Shown piece after piece: positions 1 to 5,960 of a DNA stretch of 8,726 nucleotides. Below the pieces are notes generated by a model. It had not been told where the DNA came from. It ran no database searches and was given only the letters and a program-made list of their open reading frames with translations. The position numbers were made by a program, and so were the translations under genes. Every line of letters begins with the position of its first letter. Positions within the stretch are counted from its first letter, which is position 1. Source of the stretch: an uncultured Eubacteriales bacterium (GTDB lineage: Bacteria; Bacillota; Clostridia; Christensenellales; Christensenellaceae); the NCBI GenBank assembly GCA_905193725.1, contig CAJJPW010000081.1, forward strand, positions 1 through 8,726, in the 5' to 3' direction.

Positions 1-73
1 GGCAGCTTCCTCTTGCCCGCCACAGGCTGGCCAGTGGTTGTAGCTGCTCTGAAAGTTGCTCCAGCAAGTGCAC
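1..73 (-). CDS. 5' end of an unidentified protein (partial, runs off the left edge)
   Basis: A GTG start at 73-71 on the minus strand is preceded by a strong ribosome site, AAGGAG at 82-87, with 8-nt spacing. From there the frame is open to the window edge and gives 24 residues, beginning (M)HLLEQLSEQLQPLASLW. Base composition changes sharply at about position 75, from GC-richer sequence inside the frame to very AT-rich sequence outside it, as expected at a gene start. An extended -10 promoter lies just upstream (107-115). The leucine and glutamine spacing suggests a helical N-terminus, and no signal peptide is seen. The fragment is too short to assign a family. The gene is divergent from the DUF5711-like operon. 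I am fairly sure a gene starts here and do not know what it is. Confidence 0.5.
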   Translation of the reverse strand, partial: MHLLEQLSEQLQPLASLWRARGSC

Positions 74-106
74 GTTTTTTACTCCTTTTATAATTATCTA
101 CCTATT

Positions 107-115
107 ATTATATCA
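107..115 (-). promoter_or_regulatory. Extended -10 promoter for the left-edge gene
   Basis: On the minus strand the sequence TGATATAAT gives a perfect -10 hexamer (TATAAT at 107-112) with the TGn extension at 113-115. No good -35 box is seen, which is tolerated in extended -10 promoters. The expected RNA start near position 100 leaves a short leader of about 25 nt with the AAGGAG ribosome site before the GTG start at 73. Confidence 0.5.
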
Positions 116-379
116 TCATCTCCCTCATATTTAAGCCCTTCTAGATATTTTCCCCCAGTTACCTTTACTTACTTTAGAATTTCTGTATATTTATTCCACT
201 TATGTCCCATAATAGTGATAGGCTCTCTCTCGTCTCGTGGCGCCGTATGACGCTGTCCCCTGGCATGTGCCTAGATTTGCGCTTATTTTTGTTTTTTTGC
301 AGGAATTACGGCCCATTTTATAGAATTTTTATTAAGTTATACCGATTCTACAATTGTTTACAATACCTTCACATTCATG

Positions 380-388
380 TGCTATAAT
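380..388 (+). promoter_or_regulatory. Extended -10 promoter of the DUF5711-cvpA operon
   Basis: TGCTATAAT gives a perfect -10 hexamer (383-388) with the TGn extension. A TTTACA resembling a -35 box lies at 357-362, but the 20-nt spacing is too long, so the promoter probably relies on the extension. The RNA start is expected near 395. The ribosome site AGGAG at 410-414 is 6 nt before the ATG at 421. Confidence 0.6.
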
Positions 389-420
389 GTAGAATGGAAT
401 TTTATCAATAGGAGTGTTCC

Positions 421-1551
421 ATGTATAATCGCGTTCATTCATTTTCTCGCGGCCGCAAGAGCCGCCGCAAAATTAAGATACTCAGGCTGCTCATCCTCAT
501 TGTAGCATGCCTGGCTGTTGTCGCGCTAATTGCGATGCTCGCGATATATTTGATTGGCTCTTCCAAGCTGGAAAATCAATTGGTGAGGTTAAACGCCTCT
601 TCTACCACACAGATTCTCTCCAGTGACTCCAATCTCTATACACTGGATGGGGATGTATTAGTCTCAACCGATTACAGTGGTAAAGACGTATGGTCTGTCA
701 AATTGCCCTCGGATAATCTCTCTGTGGCAGCGAGCAACAATCTCATCTGTGCCTACAACAAGACTACTTTGCAGGTTCTCAATACCAATAAGGAAAATCT
801 CTTTGCCATTACCTCAGAAAACGAGATCGCTGATGTGCGGTGTGGGCTAGAGCATGTCTCCTATCTCACTACGCTCACCAACGAGGAGGGGATTACTTCT
901 CCTCACATTATCGTATTTGACCAAGCGGGTACCAAGATAGACGATGTGGAGCTTCAGGCAGAAAGCGTGCTAGATTTTGGATTCACCCGGGATTCGGATA
1001 CCCTTTGGGTACTCACTTTGGACACCTCTGGAGTTGCCCCTATTTCCCGTATTTCCACCTATGCACCGGGCCAGTCCATTACCGGTGTAATCGACATCAA
1101 CGATACTTTAGTTGAGAAAGTCTATTTCGACCAAGATAATATTGTGGCCTCCAGCACCAACCAGCTTTACTACTACAACTACTTTAACGAAGAGCTAGAT
1201 AGTTTGACGGTGTACGGCCTCGAACCCATTGACGTGGTTACCAGCGATGGCAACATCGGCTTTGTCTATAAGCTTCGGCAAAGTAACGACTATCTTCCCA
1301 CAGATAGCATTCGCGTAGTCTCCAATTCCCTAGAGGAGATCTCCATTCAGTTGCCGCCTGAGATCGCCTATATTGTCACAAATAATGACAAGATCTATTG
1401 CTTTGACTCGGAGACCATGTACACTTATAATATCAACGGTACTTTAGAGAATACCCATACCTTTGAAATGCCTATTAACAACATTCAGAAACTCAATAGC
1501 GGCCATTTGCTCATTCAATCGAATTTAGATTACTATATTTTGCCGCTTTAG
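421..1551 (+). CDS. DUF5711-like membrane-anchored beta-propeller protein
   Basis: The protein has 376 residues. A strongly basic N-terminus (SRGRKSRRKIK, residues 9-19) is followed by one hydrophobic helix at about 20-46, which predicts a cytoplasmic N-terminus and an extracellular domain of about 330 residues. That domain is rich in beta strands with repeated short hydrophobic, aromatic and acidic blocks. Examples are LYTLDGDVLVSTDYSGKDVW near residues 73-92 and IYCFDSETMYTYNINGTLE near 325-343. They resemble PQQ or WD-type propeller blades. Length, anchor and repeats fit the clostridial DUF5711 family, although this is recognition by eye. No catalytic motif is visible and the function is unknown. 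The start is supported by AGGAG 6 nt upstream and by the promoter at 380-388. Its TAG stop overlaps the ribosome site of the next gene, so the pair is probably translationally linked and acts at the same membrane. Confidence 0.75.
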   Translation: MYNRVHSFSRGRKSRRKIKILRLLILIVACLAVVALIAMLAIYLIGSSKLENQLVRLNASSTTQILSSDSNLYTLDGDVLVSTDYSGKDVWSVKLPSDNLSVAASNNLICAYNKTTLQVLNTNKENLFAITSENEIADVRCGLEHVSYLTTLTNEEGITSPHIIVFDQAGTKIDDVELQAESVLDFGFTRDSDTLWVLTLDTSGVAPISRISTYAPGQSITGVIDINDTLVEKVYFDQDNIVASSTNQLYYYNYFNEELDSLTVYGLEPIDVVTSDGNIGFVYKLRQSNDYLPTDSIRVVSNSLEEISIQLPPEIAYIVTNNDKIYCFDSETMYTYNINGTLENTHTFEMPINNIQKLNSGHLLIQSNLDYYILPL

Positions 1552-1560
1552 GAGGTATGC

Positions 1561-2265
1561 ATGAACATTATTGACATTATCATCTTACTCATCATAGGAT
1601 GCTTTTTGGTATTTAGTGCTCAAAAAGGATTTTTATCCTCTACTTTAAAACTCGTTTCCTTTTTTGTCTCCTGGCTCTTTTCGTTGCTATTCTATCCCCT
1701 TCTCTCCAAGGGTATTGCGGCATCTTCTTTTTACAACACCCTATCATTCTACACCGAAGGCGTGGAAAAATTGGCCGACTTTGAACAGTCCAAACTCCTT
1801 GTGGCTGATTTGCCTCAGTCCACTCTGCATGACATCATGTCCAGTGCCAATGTCTCTGAGCCTTTTAACAGCTTAATCACCAAGAATATCGAAAATCAGG
1901 CGCTGGCAAACCAAGGACTGACCACGGTGGGAGAGTATTTTAACTACACCATGGTCAATGTAATTGTGAACATCATTTCCTTTATCATTTTGTTCCTGAT
2001 TTTTATCGTTTTATTTAATCTGATCATCAATGCGCTGGATCACTCCCTCAAGTTTCCCGTGCTCAAACACTACGATAATCTGATCGGCGGCGCGGTGGGC
2101 ATCTTCCGGGGCATCTTCTTTACCTTTATTCCCTTTGCCCTCGTTCCCATTATCCTCTCCCTTTTCCCTGTGGCCTTTTTAACGGATTTGCTCAACAGCT
2201 CGGCGTTTGGCGGCCTGTTCTATAATTCCAACTTCATTGTGGGCTGCATCTCTGGCGTGATATAG
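1561..2265 (+). CDS. CvpA family membrane protein
   Basis: The protein has 234 residues. It opens with MNIIDIIILLIIGCFLVFSA, which has the form of the CvpA-family first helix, followed by a glycine-containing turn (QKGF) typical of the family. Hydrophobic segments lie at about 3-20, 29-49, 133-157 and 175-205. A soluble loop of about 80 residues (50-130) separates the two pairs. The segment GGAVGIFRGIFFTF (176-189) matches the conserved glycine-rich entry to the last helix. E. coli CvpA is needed for colicin V production, but the cellular role of Gram-positive relatives is unsettled. The ribosome site AGGAGG (1550-1555) overlaps the upstream stop codon and sits 5 nt before the ATG. It is the last gene of the operon, with a terminator 19 bp downstream. 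Confidence 0.8.
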   Translation: MNIIDIIILLIIGCFLVFSAQKGFLSSTLKLVSFFVSWLFSLLFYPLLSKGIAASSFYNTLSFYTEGVEKLADFEQSKLLVADLPQSTLHDIMSSANVSEPFNSLITKNIENQALANQGLTTVGEYFNYTMVNVIVNIISFIILFLIFIVLFNLIINALDHSLKFPVLKHYDNLIGGAVGIFRGIFFTFIPFALVPIILSLFPVAFLTDLLNSSAFGGLFYNSNFIVGCISGVI

Positions 2266-2284
2266 GATATCTATATACAAATAG

Positions 2285-2313
2285 CGGTGACCCTTTTCGG
2301 GTTGCCGTTTTTT
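2285..2313 (+). terminator. Intrinsic terminator of the DUF5711-cvpA operon
   Basis: CGGTGACCC (2285-2293) pairs with GGGTTGCCG (2299-2307) over nine positions including two G-U pairs. The loop is TTTTC, and six T follow (2308-2313). It lies 19 bp after the cvpA stop and points along the plus strand. Confidence 0.85.
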
Positions 2314-2367
2314 AATCTTTAAATTTCCTATATTTGGATATTTTGTTGATTTTATAAATGCTGAAGC

Positions 2368-2436
2368 GTTCTCACCCCCTCGTACCCTTTATCATGGGAG
2401 TTTGCCACAATTTTTGCGAGCCGTTCTGGTGAGAAC
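2368..2436. repeat. Unassigned 9-bp perfect inverted repeat
   Basis: GTTCTCACC at 2368-2376 is exactly repeated in inverted form as GGTGAGAAC at 2428-2436, 51 bp apart. It sits between the two convergent terminators. The enclosed 51 bp has no reading frame with a ribosome site. No target-site duplication is seen at the outer edges, so evidence for a small transposon relic is weak. A structured RNA is another possibility. Confidence 0.35.
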
Positions 2437-2479
2437 TTTCCTCTTACGTCCTAAATATTTGTAGATCATAGACTGCTAT

Positions 2480-2510
2480 AAAAAAAGGCCATGGAAGGTT
2501 CTATGGCCTT
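2480..2510 (-). terminator. Intrinsic terminator of the parA-parB operon
   Basis: On the minus strand AAGGCCAT (2503-2510) pairs perfectly with ATGGCCTT (2485-2492) around a 10-nt loop and runs straight into seven T (complement of 2480-2486). It is 16 bp past the parB stop. There is no T run on the plus side, so it works in the minus direction only. Confidence 0.9.
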
Positions 2511-2526
2511 GCAGCAATTTATAAAT

Positions 2527-3384
2527 TTAGTTTTTTTCTATCTTACTCAATAGGGCATAGATGTCATCTAACTGCTGCCAGCTAAAATAGCTGATCTCTA
2601 TTTTTCCCTTTTTGGTGCTGCCCTTTATGGCCACCTTCGTGCCCAATAGAGAGGTGAACTTTTCCTCTGCATCCGAAATTTCCGGCAAAGATGCCTTCTG
2701 TTTTTTTTCAGGTTTCTCCTTGCCAAATTCCTTGACTAACTGTTCTGCTTGGCGCACTGATAACCCTTCTTCGATGATCTTTTTCGCCAGCTTCTCCATT
2801 GCCTGCTTACTGCCTAGTGAGAGCAAGCAGCGAGCATGTCCTCCCGAAAGCTGACCGGATATCACCAGGGACTTCACCGATTTTGGGAGTTCCAGCAGCC
2901 GAAGGAAATTTGCCACAGCGCTGCGGGATTTGCCGATGCTCTGCGCAACCTCTTCCTGGGTCAGCTGGTATTCGCTCATGAGCATTCTTATGGCGTCTGC
3001 TGTCTCCAGTGGGTTTAAGTCCTCCCTTTGGATGTTCTCGATCAGCGATGCCTCCAGCACTTTTTTGGAGTCAAAATTTTTGATCACCACCGGCACTTTT
3101 TTCAGTCCGGCCATTCTCGCCGCGCGATATCTCCGCTCGCCCGCAATAATTTGGTACCGACCCTCTACCTGGTTGACTACAATGGGTTGCAGTACACCGT
3201 GCTCTTTAATGGAATTTGCCAGCTCCTCTAACTTTTCTGCGTCAAAATTCTTTCTGGGCTGTTTCCTATCTGTATCGATCTCATTCACATCCAGCTGATT
3301 TGTTTCCTTTTTTTCTGGCTCTATACTCTCAGGCATGCTGTCAATGAGCGCGCCTAATCCCTTCCCTAATCCTCTTTGTTTCAT
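2527..3384 (-). CDS. parB: Chromosome partitioning protein ParB (Spo0J)
   Basis: The protein has 285 residues from the ATG at 3384. It binds parS and, with CTP, closes as a sliding clamp that spreads on origin-proximal DNA. The N-terminal LGKGLGALI (6-14) is the usual ParA-contacting tail. The CTP-binding core shows GERRYR (82-87) and ENIQRE (116-121). The helix-turn-helix is at about 141-163 (LTQEEVAQSIGKSRSAVANF). The C-terminal dimerisation domain is at about 236-285. At the four known specificity positions it has R154, F160, E165 and G182. R and G are the ParB-type residues at the outer positions, as opposed to Noc-type Q and R. Start choice: an in-frame GTG at 3393 lies inside the ribosome site AAGGTGG (3390-3396), whereas the ATG is 5 nt after it. 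The gene is 39 bp downstream of parA in one operon and is followed by a terminator. Confidence 0.95.
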   Translation of the reverse strand: MKQRGLGKGLGALIDSMPESIEPEKKETNQLDVNEIDTDRKQPRKNFDAEKLEELANSIKEHGVLQPIVVNQVEGRYQIIAGERRYRAARMAGLKKVPVVIKNFDSKKVLEASLIENIQREDLNPLETADAIRMLMSEYQLTQEEVAQSIGKSRSAVANFLRLLELPKSVKSLVISGQLSGGHARCLLSLGSKQAMEKLAKKIIEEGLSVRQAEQLVKEFGKEKPEKKQKASLPEISDAEEKFTSLLGTKVAIKGSTKKGKIEISYFSWQQLDDIYALLSKIEKN

Positions 3385-3423
3385 ATGATCCACCTTTTAC
3401 TTTACATCTTGCTTTTTATTTGT

Positions 3424-4191
3424 TTACAGCCCTGCTCCGTCGATAAACTCCTCCGCCAAATCCCGGTATGCCTCTGCGCCAATGCACTTATCGTCATACT
3501 TGATAATGGGCAACCCAAAGCTGGGGGCTTCCCCCAACCTCACATTTCTGGGGATGATAGTGGAATACACCTTATTTTTGAAGAACTTCTTTACCTCTTC
3601 CACCACTTGGATGGAGAGATTGGTCCGGCCATCAAACATGGTGAGTACCACCCCTTCGATCTCCAGGGCGGGATTTAACTGTTTCTTAACCAATTTGATG
3701 GTATTAATCAGCTGAGAGAGCCCTTCTAATGCGTAGTATTCACATTGAATGGGGACTAAAATCTTATCTGCCACAGAAAGAGCATTGAGGGTCAATAGCC
3801 CTAGTGAGGGAGGGCAATCGATAAAGATGCAGTCGTACTCCTCTTTGATCTCATCCAGTGCTCTTTTTAATATCAATTCTCTTGAGATCATGGAGACCAT
3901 CTCGATTTCCGCTCCTACCAAATCTATATTGGAGGGAATGACTTTCAAAGTGGGCAACATAGTATCTAAAACGCATTGTTTAGGGTCCATCTGGTTGACC
4001 AATACGTCGTAAATGGAATTTTTCACGCTGTGTTTGTTAATACCCAGACCACTCGTGGAGTTCCCCTGGGGATCTAAGTCGATCAACAGTACGCTTTTTC
4101 CCTTTTCTGCCACGCAAGCACTCAGATTTACCGTAGTGGTTGTCTTGCCCACGCCTCCCTTTTGATTTGCTATAGTTACTATTTTGGCCAA
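3424..4191 (-). CDS. parA: Chromosome partitioning ATPase ParA (Soj)
   Basis: The protein has 255 residues from a TTG start at 4191, giving (M)AKIVTIANQKGGVGKTTT, the standard Soj N-terminus. It is a Walker-type ATPase that binds DNA non-specifically as an ATP dimer and is stimulated by ParB. It moves origins and, in Bacillus, influences DnaA. Visible features are the deviant Walker A KGGVGKTTT (11-19) with signature lysine K11 and catalytic K16, DLDPQGN (38-44), Walker B CIFIDCPP (121-128), R189 at the position of the Soj DNA-binding arginine, and RNVRLGEAPS (215-224). The TTG has AAGGGGG 8 nt upstream. The in-frame ATG at 4233 has no ribosome site and lies inside the -10 box, so it cannot be in the mRNA made from that promoter. 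The gene forms an operon with parB. Confidence 0.95.
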   Translation of the reverse strand: MAKIVTIANQKGGVGKTTTTVNLSACVAEKGKSVLLIDLDPQGNSTSGLGINKHSVKNSIYDVLVNQMDPKQCVLDTMLPTLKVIPSNIDLVGAEIEMVSMISRELILKRALDEIKEEYDCIFIDCPPSLGLLTLNALSVADKILVPIQCEYYALEGLSQLINTIKLVKKQLNPALEIEGVVLTMFDGRTNLSIQVVEEVKKFFKNKVYSTIIPRNVRLGEAPSFGLPIIKYDDKCIGAEAYRDLAEEFIDGAGL

Positions 4192-4199
4192 CAGTTTTG

Positions 4200-4206
4200 C
4201 CCCCTT
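4200..4206 (-). promoter_or_regulatory. Ribosome site that fixes the TTG start of parA
   Basis: AAGGGGG on the minus strand is 8 nt before the TTG at 4191. No comparable site precedes the ATG at 4233. Together with the family N-terminus, this decides the start. Confidence 0.7.
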
Positions 4207-4231
4207 CTTTTTCGCATTTTCAACAACTACC

Positions 4232-4259
4232 ATTATACTTGATTTGCGCGAGTTTTAAA
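4232..4259 (-). promoter_or_regulatory. Promoter of the parA-parB operon
   Basis: There is a perfect -10 box TATAAT at 4232-4237 on the minus strand. A TTTAAA that could serve as -35 lies at 4254-4259 with 16-nt spacing (TTTTAA at 17 nt is the alternative). RNA should start at about 4225, leaving a leader of some 35 nt before the TTG. The -35 end overlaps the edge of the 46-bp parS palindrome (4258-4303), so ParB bound there is well placed to affect initiation. Confidence 0.6.
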
Positions 4260-4303
4260 AGAGAAACTTCCGTGTTTCACGTGAAACACGGAAGTTTCTC
4301 TTT
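4258..4303. promoter_or_regulatory. parS: parS site within a 46-bp perfect palindrome
   Basis: The 16-mer TGTTTCACGTGAAACA at 4273-4288 matches the Bacillus parS consensus TGTTNCACGTGAAACA at every position. The dyad continues without mismatch to 4258 and 4303, so all 46 bp are palindromic about the point between 4280 and 4281. It sits directly upstream of the parA promoter. If transcribed on the minus strand it would fold into a long hairpin followed by TTTT, so it might also stop read-through transcription. ParB binding is established for the core. The purpose of the extension is not known to me. Confidence 0.95.
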
Positions 4304-5020
4304 CCACCCAATCCTCTCATCCATACGTATTTTCATGTCAACAATCGGAGATTTAGCAAATTGTCGAGAAAAGGAAAAATTTTTAGTTTTCTCCACGATT
4401 ATTTGTAAATTTCGGTTTATCTCGCGAAACATCTCAAATCACCTGTCTATCCCTGCCCATAGCGATTTATCGGGTGGATTACGATGAGATGCTCACCTCT
4501 TTTCTCTAATCAATTAATTACTGATTAAAGCCAAATGCTTTCTAGTATTTTCACTTTTATCACTTGTCATTGCGGGTTCCACTAAAAAAAATGGAAATCA
4601 TCAATTCTCATAGACAGTTGGTATGCTGGCGCGTACTCATTCCCACCATTATTGTAATGAACACATAGGATTGCCAGCAACTATTTGGCTACGATTCGTA
4701 GCTAATAACACATTTCTTCAAATATATTTGCGCAAATGTTTCACGTGAAACATTTGCTTTCCATTAATTTCTTTTCTTTAAAACCAAGTGAATATAACAT
4801 CTAGCAAGTTGACATCTTCTGCTGAGCAAATCTGTGTATAACGTATACTGCGCTCGCAAATGCTTTAAACTTTATCTGCTCAAATATTATCGTGGTCTGC
4901 GTCAATTTCACATCGCAACCGGAGGTGTTTCTGTATATTATGCCCTCATGTAGTAAGAGATCGTCTATCCAAACTCTCCATTGGCCTTTTTTAAAAAAAA
5001 ACGTTGAAAATTATTCTCAA
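4304..5020. other. Long AT-rich gap between parA and noc without genes
   Basis: About 720 bp between the first parS palindrome and the noc terminator show no credible reading frame on either strand. Contents I can support are the second parS site (4732-4757); one DnaA-box match, TGTGTATAA (4833-4841, the complement of TTATACACA); and an AT-rich imperfect hairpin with arms GAGAAAA (4366-4372) and TTTTCTC (4387-4393). There are scattered A/T runs, with the longest around 4985-5001. No tRNA or known riboswitch was recognised. The gap could hold a small RNA or only spacer DNA around the partition sites. Confidence 0.6.
4732..4757. promoter_or_regulatory. parS: Second parS site within a 26-bp perfect palindrome
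   Basis: TGTTTCACGTGAAACA at 4737-4752 is identical to the core at 4273-4288. The dyad extends perfectly to GCAAA on the left and TTTGC on the right. The flanks differ from those of the first site, so only the core is shared. The two dyad centres are 464 bp apart. Confidence 0.95.
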
Positions 5021-5048
5021 TAAAAGGGAAAGCAGCGCAATGCGCTGC
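5021..5048 (-). terminator. Intrinsic terminator of noc
   Basis: On the minus strand GCAGCGC (5042-5048) pairs perfectly with GCGCTGC (5032-5038) across a 3-nt loop and is followed by TTTCCCTTTTA (complement of 5021-5031). It is about 30 bp after the noc stop. The T run is interrupted, so efficiency may be moderate. Confidence 0.8.
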
Positions 5049-5080
5049 CCTTATAAAGTATATTGGGGATAAAGGTACGG

Positions 5081-5914
5081 TTACTTGTGAATTTCGATGG
5101 TCAAAGTGAGCTTATCAGGTTGCTCTTCTACATTAAAATCCGTTTGGATTCCAGAAGCAGTGATGGCATCTACCGCTTTTTTCACTGTATTGACGTAAAT
5201 TTGGTAACTTCGCATCAGTTTTACCATACGCTCCGGTTTTTTGGGTGCATCACCATAGATTTTTTGAATCTCCGCCTCTACCAATTCTTCGGTCTGTTTC
5301 ACCGAAAGATAGTCCTTTCGAATTCTTCCGATCAATTCTAATTGAAGCTTTTCATCGTGCAGCCGCAAAAGCGCTCTGGCATGGCGTTCTGTCAGTCCAT
5401 TGCTGATGATCTCGCTCTTCACCTGCCGGGAGAGCTTTAAAATTCGCAGTTTGTTGGCAATGGTAGATTGGTTTTTCCCCAATCGGTTGGCTAACTCTTC
5501 CTGTGTGAAGTTGTGCTCCCGCAAAAGGCATTGAATCCCCTGGGCTTCCTCAAAAAAGTGGAGGTTTTCCCGCTGGATATTTTCAATCATCGCTAGCATG
5601 GCGCTATCCTCATTGTTTGCCTCGTCCAGCACAATGGCCTTAATGTGAGTAAATCCAGCCAACTTAGAGGCGCGGAATCGGCGCTCACCAGCCACAATTT
5701 CATAGCGGTCTCGATGCACTGGCCTTACGGTGATGGGCTGCAACAATCCATAAGTCTTAATGGATGTGGCCAATTCGTTTAATGCATCCGCGGAAAAGTA
5801 CTTCCTGGGCTGGTGGGGGTTTGCGGTAATCTGCTCTATGGGCAATATCACATACGAGGACTTTTTACCCATTTCATCGTATAATTCGTTCGTCGCTTTT
5901 TTTAATTTAATCAT
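5081..5914 (-). CDS. noc: Nucleoid occlusion protein Noc (ParB paralogue)
   Basis: The protein has 277 residues. Noc is a CTP-dependent DNA clamp that gathers at Noc-binding sequences and, through membrane contact, discourages division over the nucleoid. ParB-fold marks are GERRFR (76-81) and ENIQRE (111-116). The helix-turn-helix is at about 137-159 and contains NQSTIANKLR, nearly the B. subtilis Noc sequence. All four specificity positions are of Noc type: Q149, K155, K160 and R177. The C-terminal domain is at about 230-277. AGGAG (5923-5927) is 8 nt before the ATG. The N-terminus (MIKLKKATNELYDEMGKK) lacks the FSRFFGLG-like stretch that targets B. subtilis Noc to the membrane and is only weakly amphipathic. 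The position between rsmG and parA is the usual place for noc. A second ParB with another role is the alternative. Confidence 0.87.
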   Translation of the reverse strand: MIKLKKATNELYDEMGKKSSYVILPIEQITANPHQPRKYFSADALNELATSIKTYGLLQPITVRPVHRDRYEIVAGERRFRASKLAGFTHIKAIVLDEANNEDSAMLAMIENIQRENLHFFEEAQGIQCLLREHNFTQEELANRLGKNQSTIANKLRILKLSRQVKSEIISNGLTERHARALLRLHDEKLQLELIGRIRKDYLSVKQTEELVEAEIQKIYGDAPKKPERMVKLMRSYQIYVNTVKKAVDAITASGIQTDFNVEEQPDKLTLTIEIHK

Positions 5915-5935
5915 CTTTGGTACTCCTATTGATGC

Positions 5936-5949
5936 ATTTCCCAGAAAAT
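5936..5949. promoter_or_regulatory. Candidate Noc-binding sequence in the noc leader, site 1
   Basis: ATTTCCCAGAAAAT agrees with the B. subtilis Noc-binding palindrome ATTTCCCGGGAAAT at 12 of 14 positions, with one half-site perfect. It lies 8 bp upstream of the noc ribosome site, where bound protein could block transcription of its own gene. Confidence 0.55.
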
Positions 5950-5960
5950 AGACTCCATTG

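Larger units (their letters stand above)
74..420. other. AT-rich divergent intergenic region
   Basis: This 347-bp stretch separates the left-edge minus-strand gene from the plus-strand operon. It is very AT-rich with runs of T. It holds a promoter for each direction (107-115 minus, 380-388 plus) and a perfect inverted repeat, ATTGT-TT-ACAAT, at 353-364 just upstream of the plus-strand promoter. The middle (about 120-350) shows no ribosome site with a convincing reading frame, no tRNA-like structure and no clear terminator. The short open frames there have low-complexity translations and look like chance. Confidence 0.6.

Noticed and set aside
1..93. Plus-strand reading of the left edge as a C-terminal gene end (stop at 91-93)
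   Set aside because: The frame is open and not absurd. The minus-strand alternative has a strong ribosome site with correct spacing and its own promoter, and the composition change falls at its start codon.
3385..3393. GTG start for parB at 3393
   Set aside because: The GTG is inside the AAGGTGG ribosome site. The ATG at 3384 has correct spacing and gives the usual family N-terminus.
4192..4233. 14-codon N-terminal extension of parA from the ATG at 4233
   Set aside because: No ribosome site precedes the ATG, it lies within the -10 box, and the canonical ParA N-terminus begins at the TTG at 4191.
4197..4487. Plus-strand open frame of 96 codons across the parA start and parS
   Set aside because: It is antisense to the parA start, runs through the perfect parS palindrome and has no ribosome site.
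4809..4842. TTGACA at 4809-4814 as part of a plus-strand promoter
   Set aside because: The hexamer is perfect, but the nearest -10-like sequence is 20 or more bp away and lacks the TGn extension, and no gene follows.
5295..5310. parS-like TGTTTCAC inside noc
   Set aside because: Only one half-site matches and the other half is unrelated.
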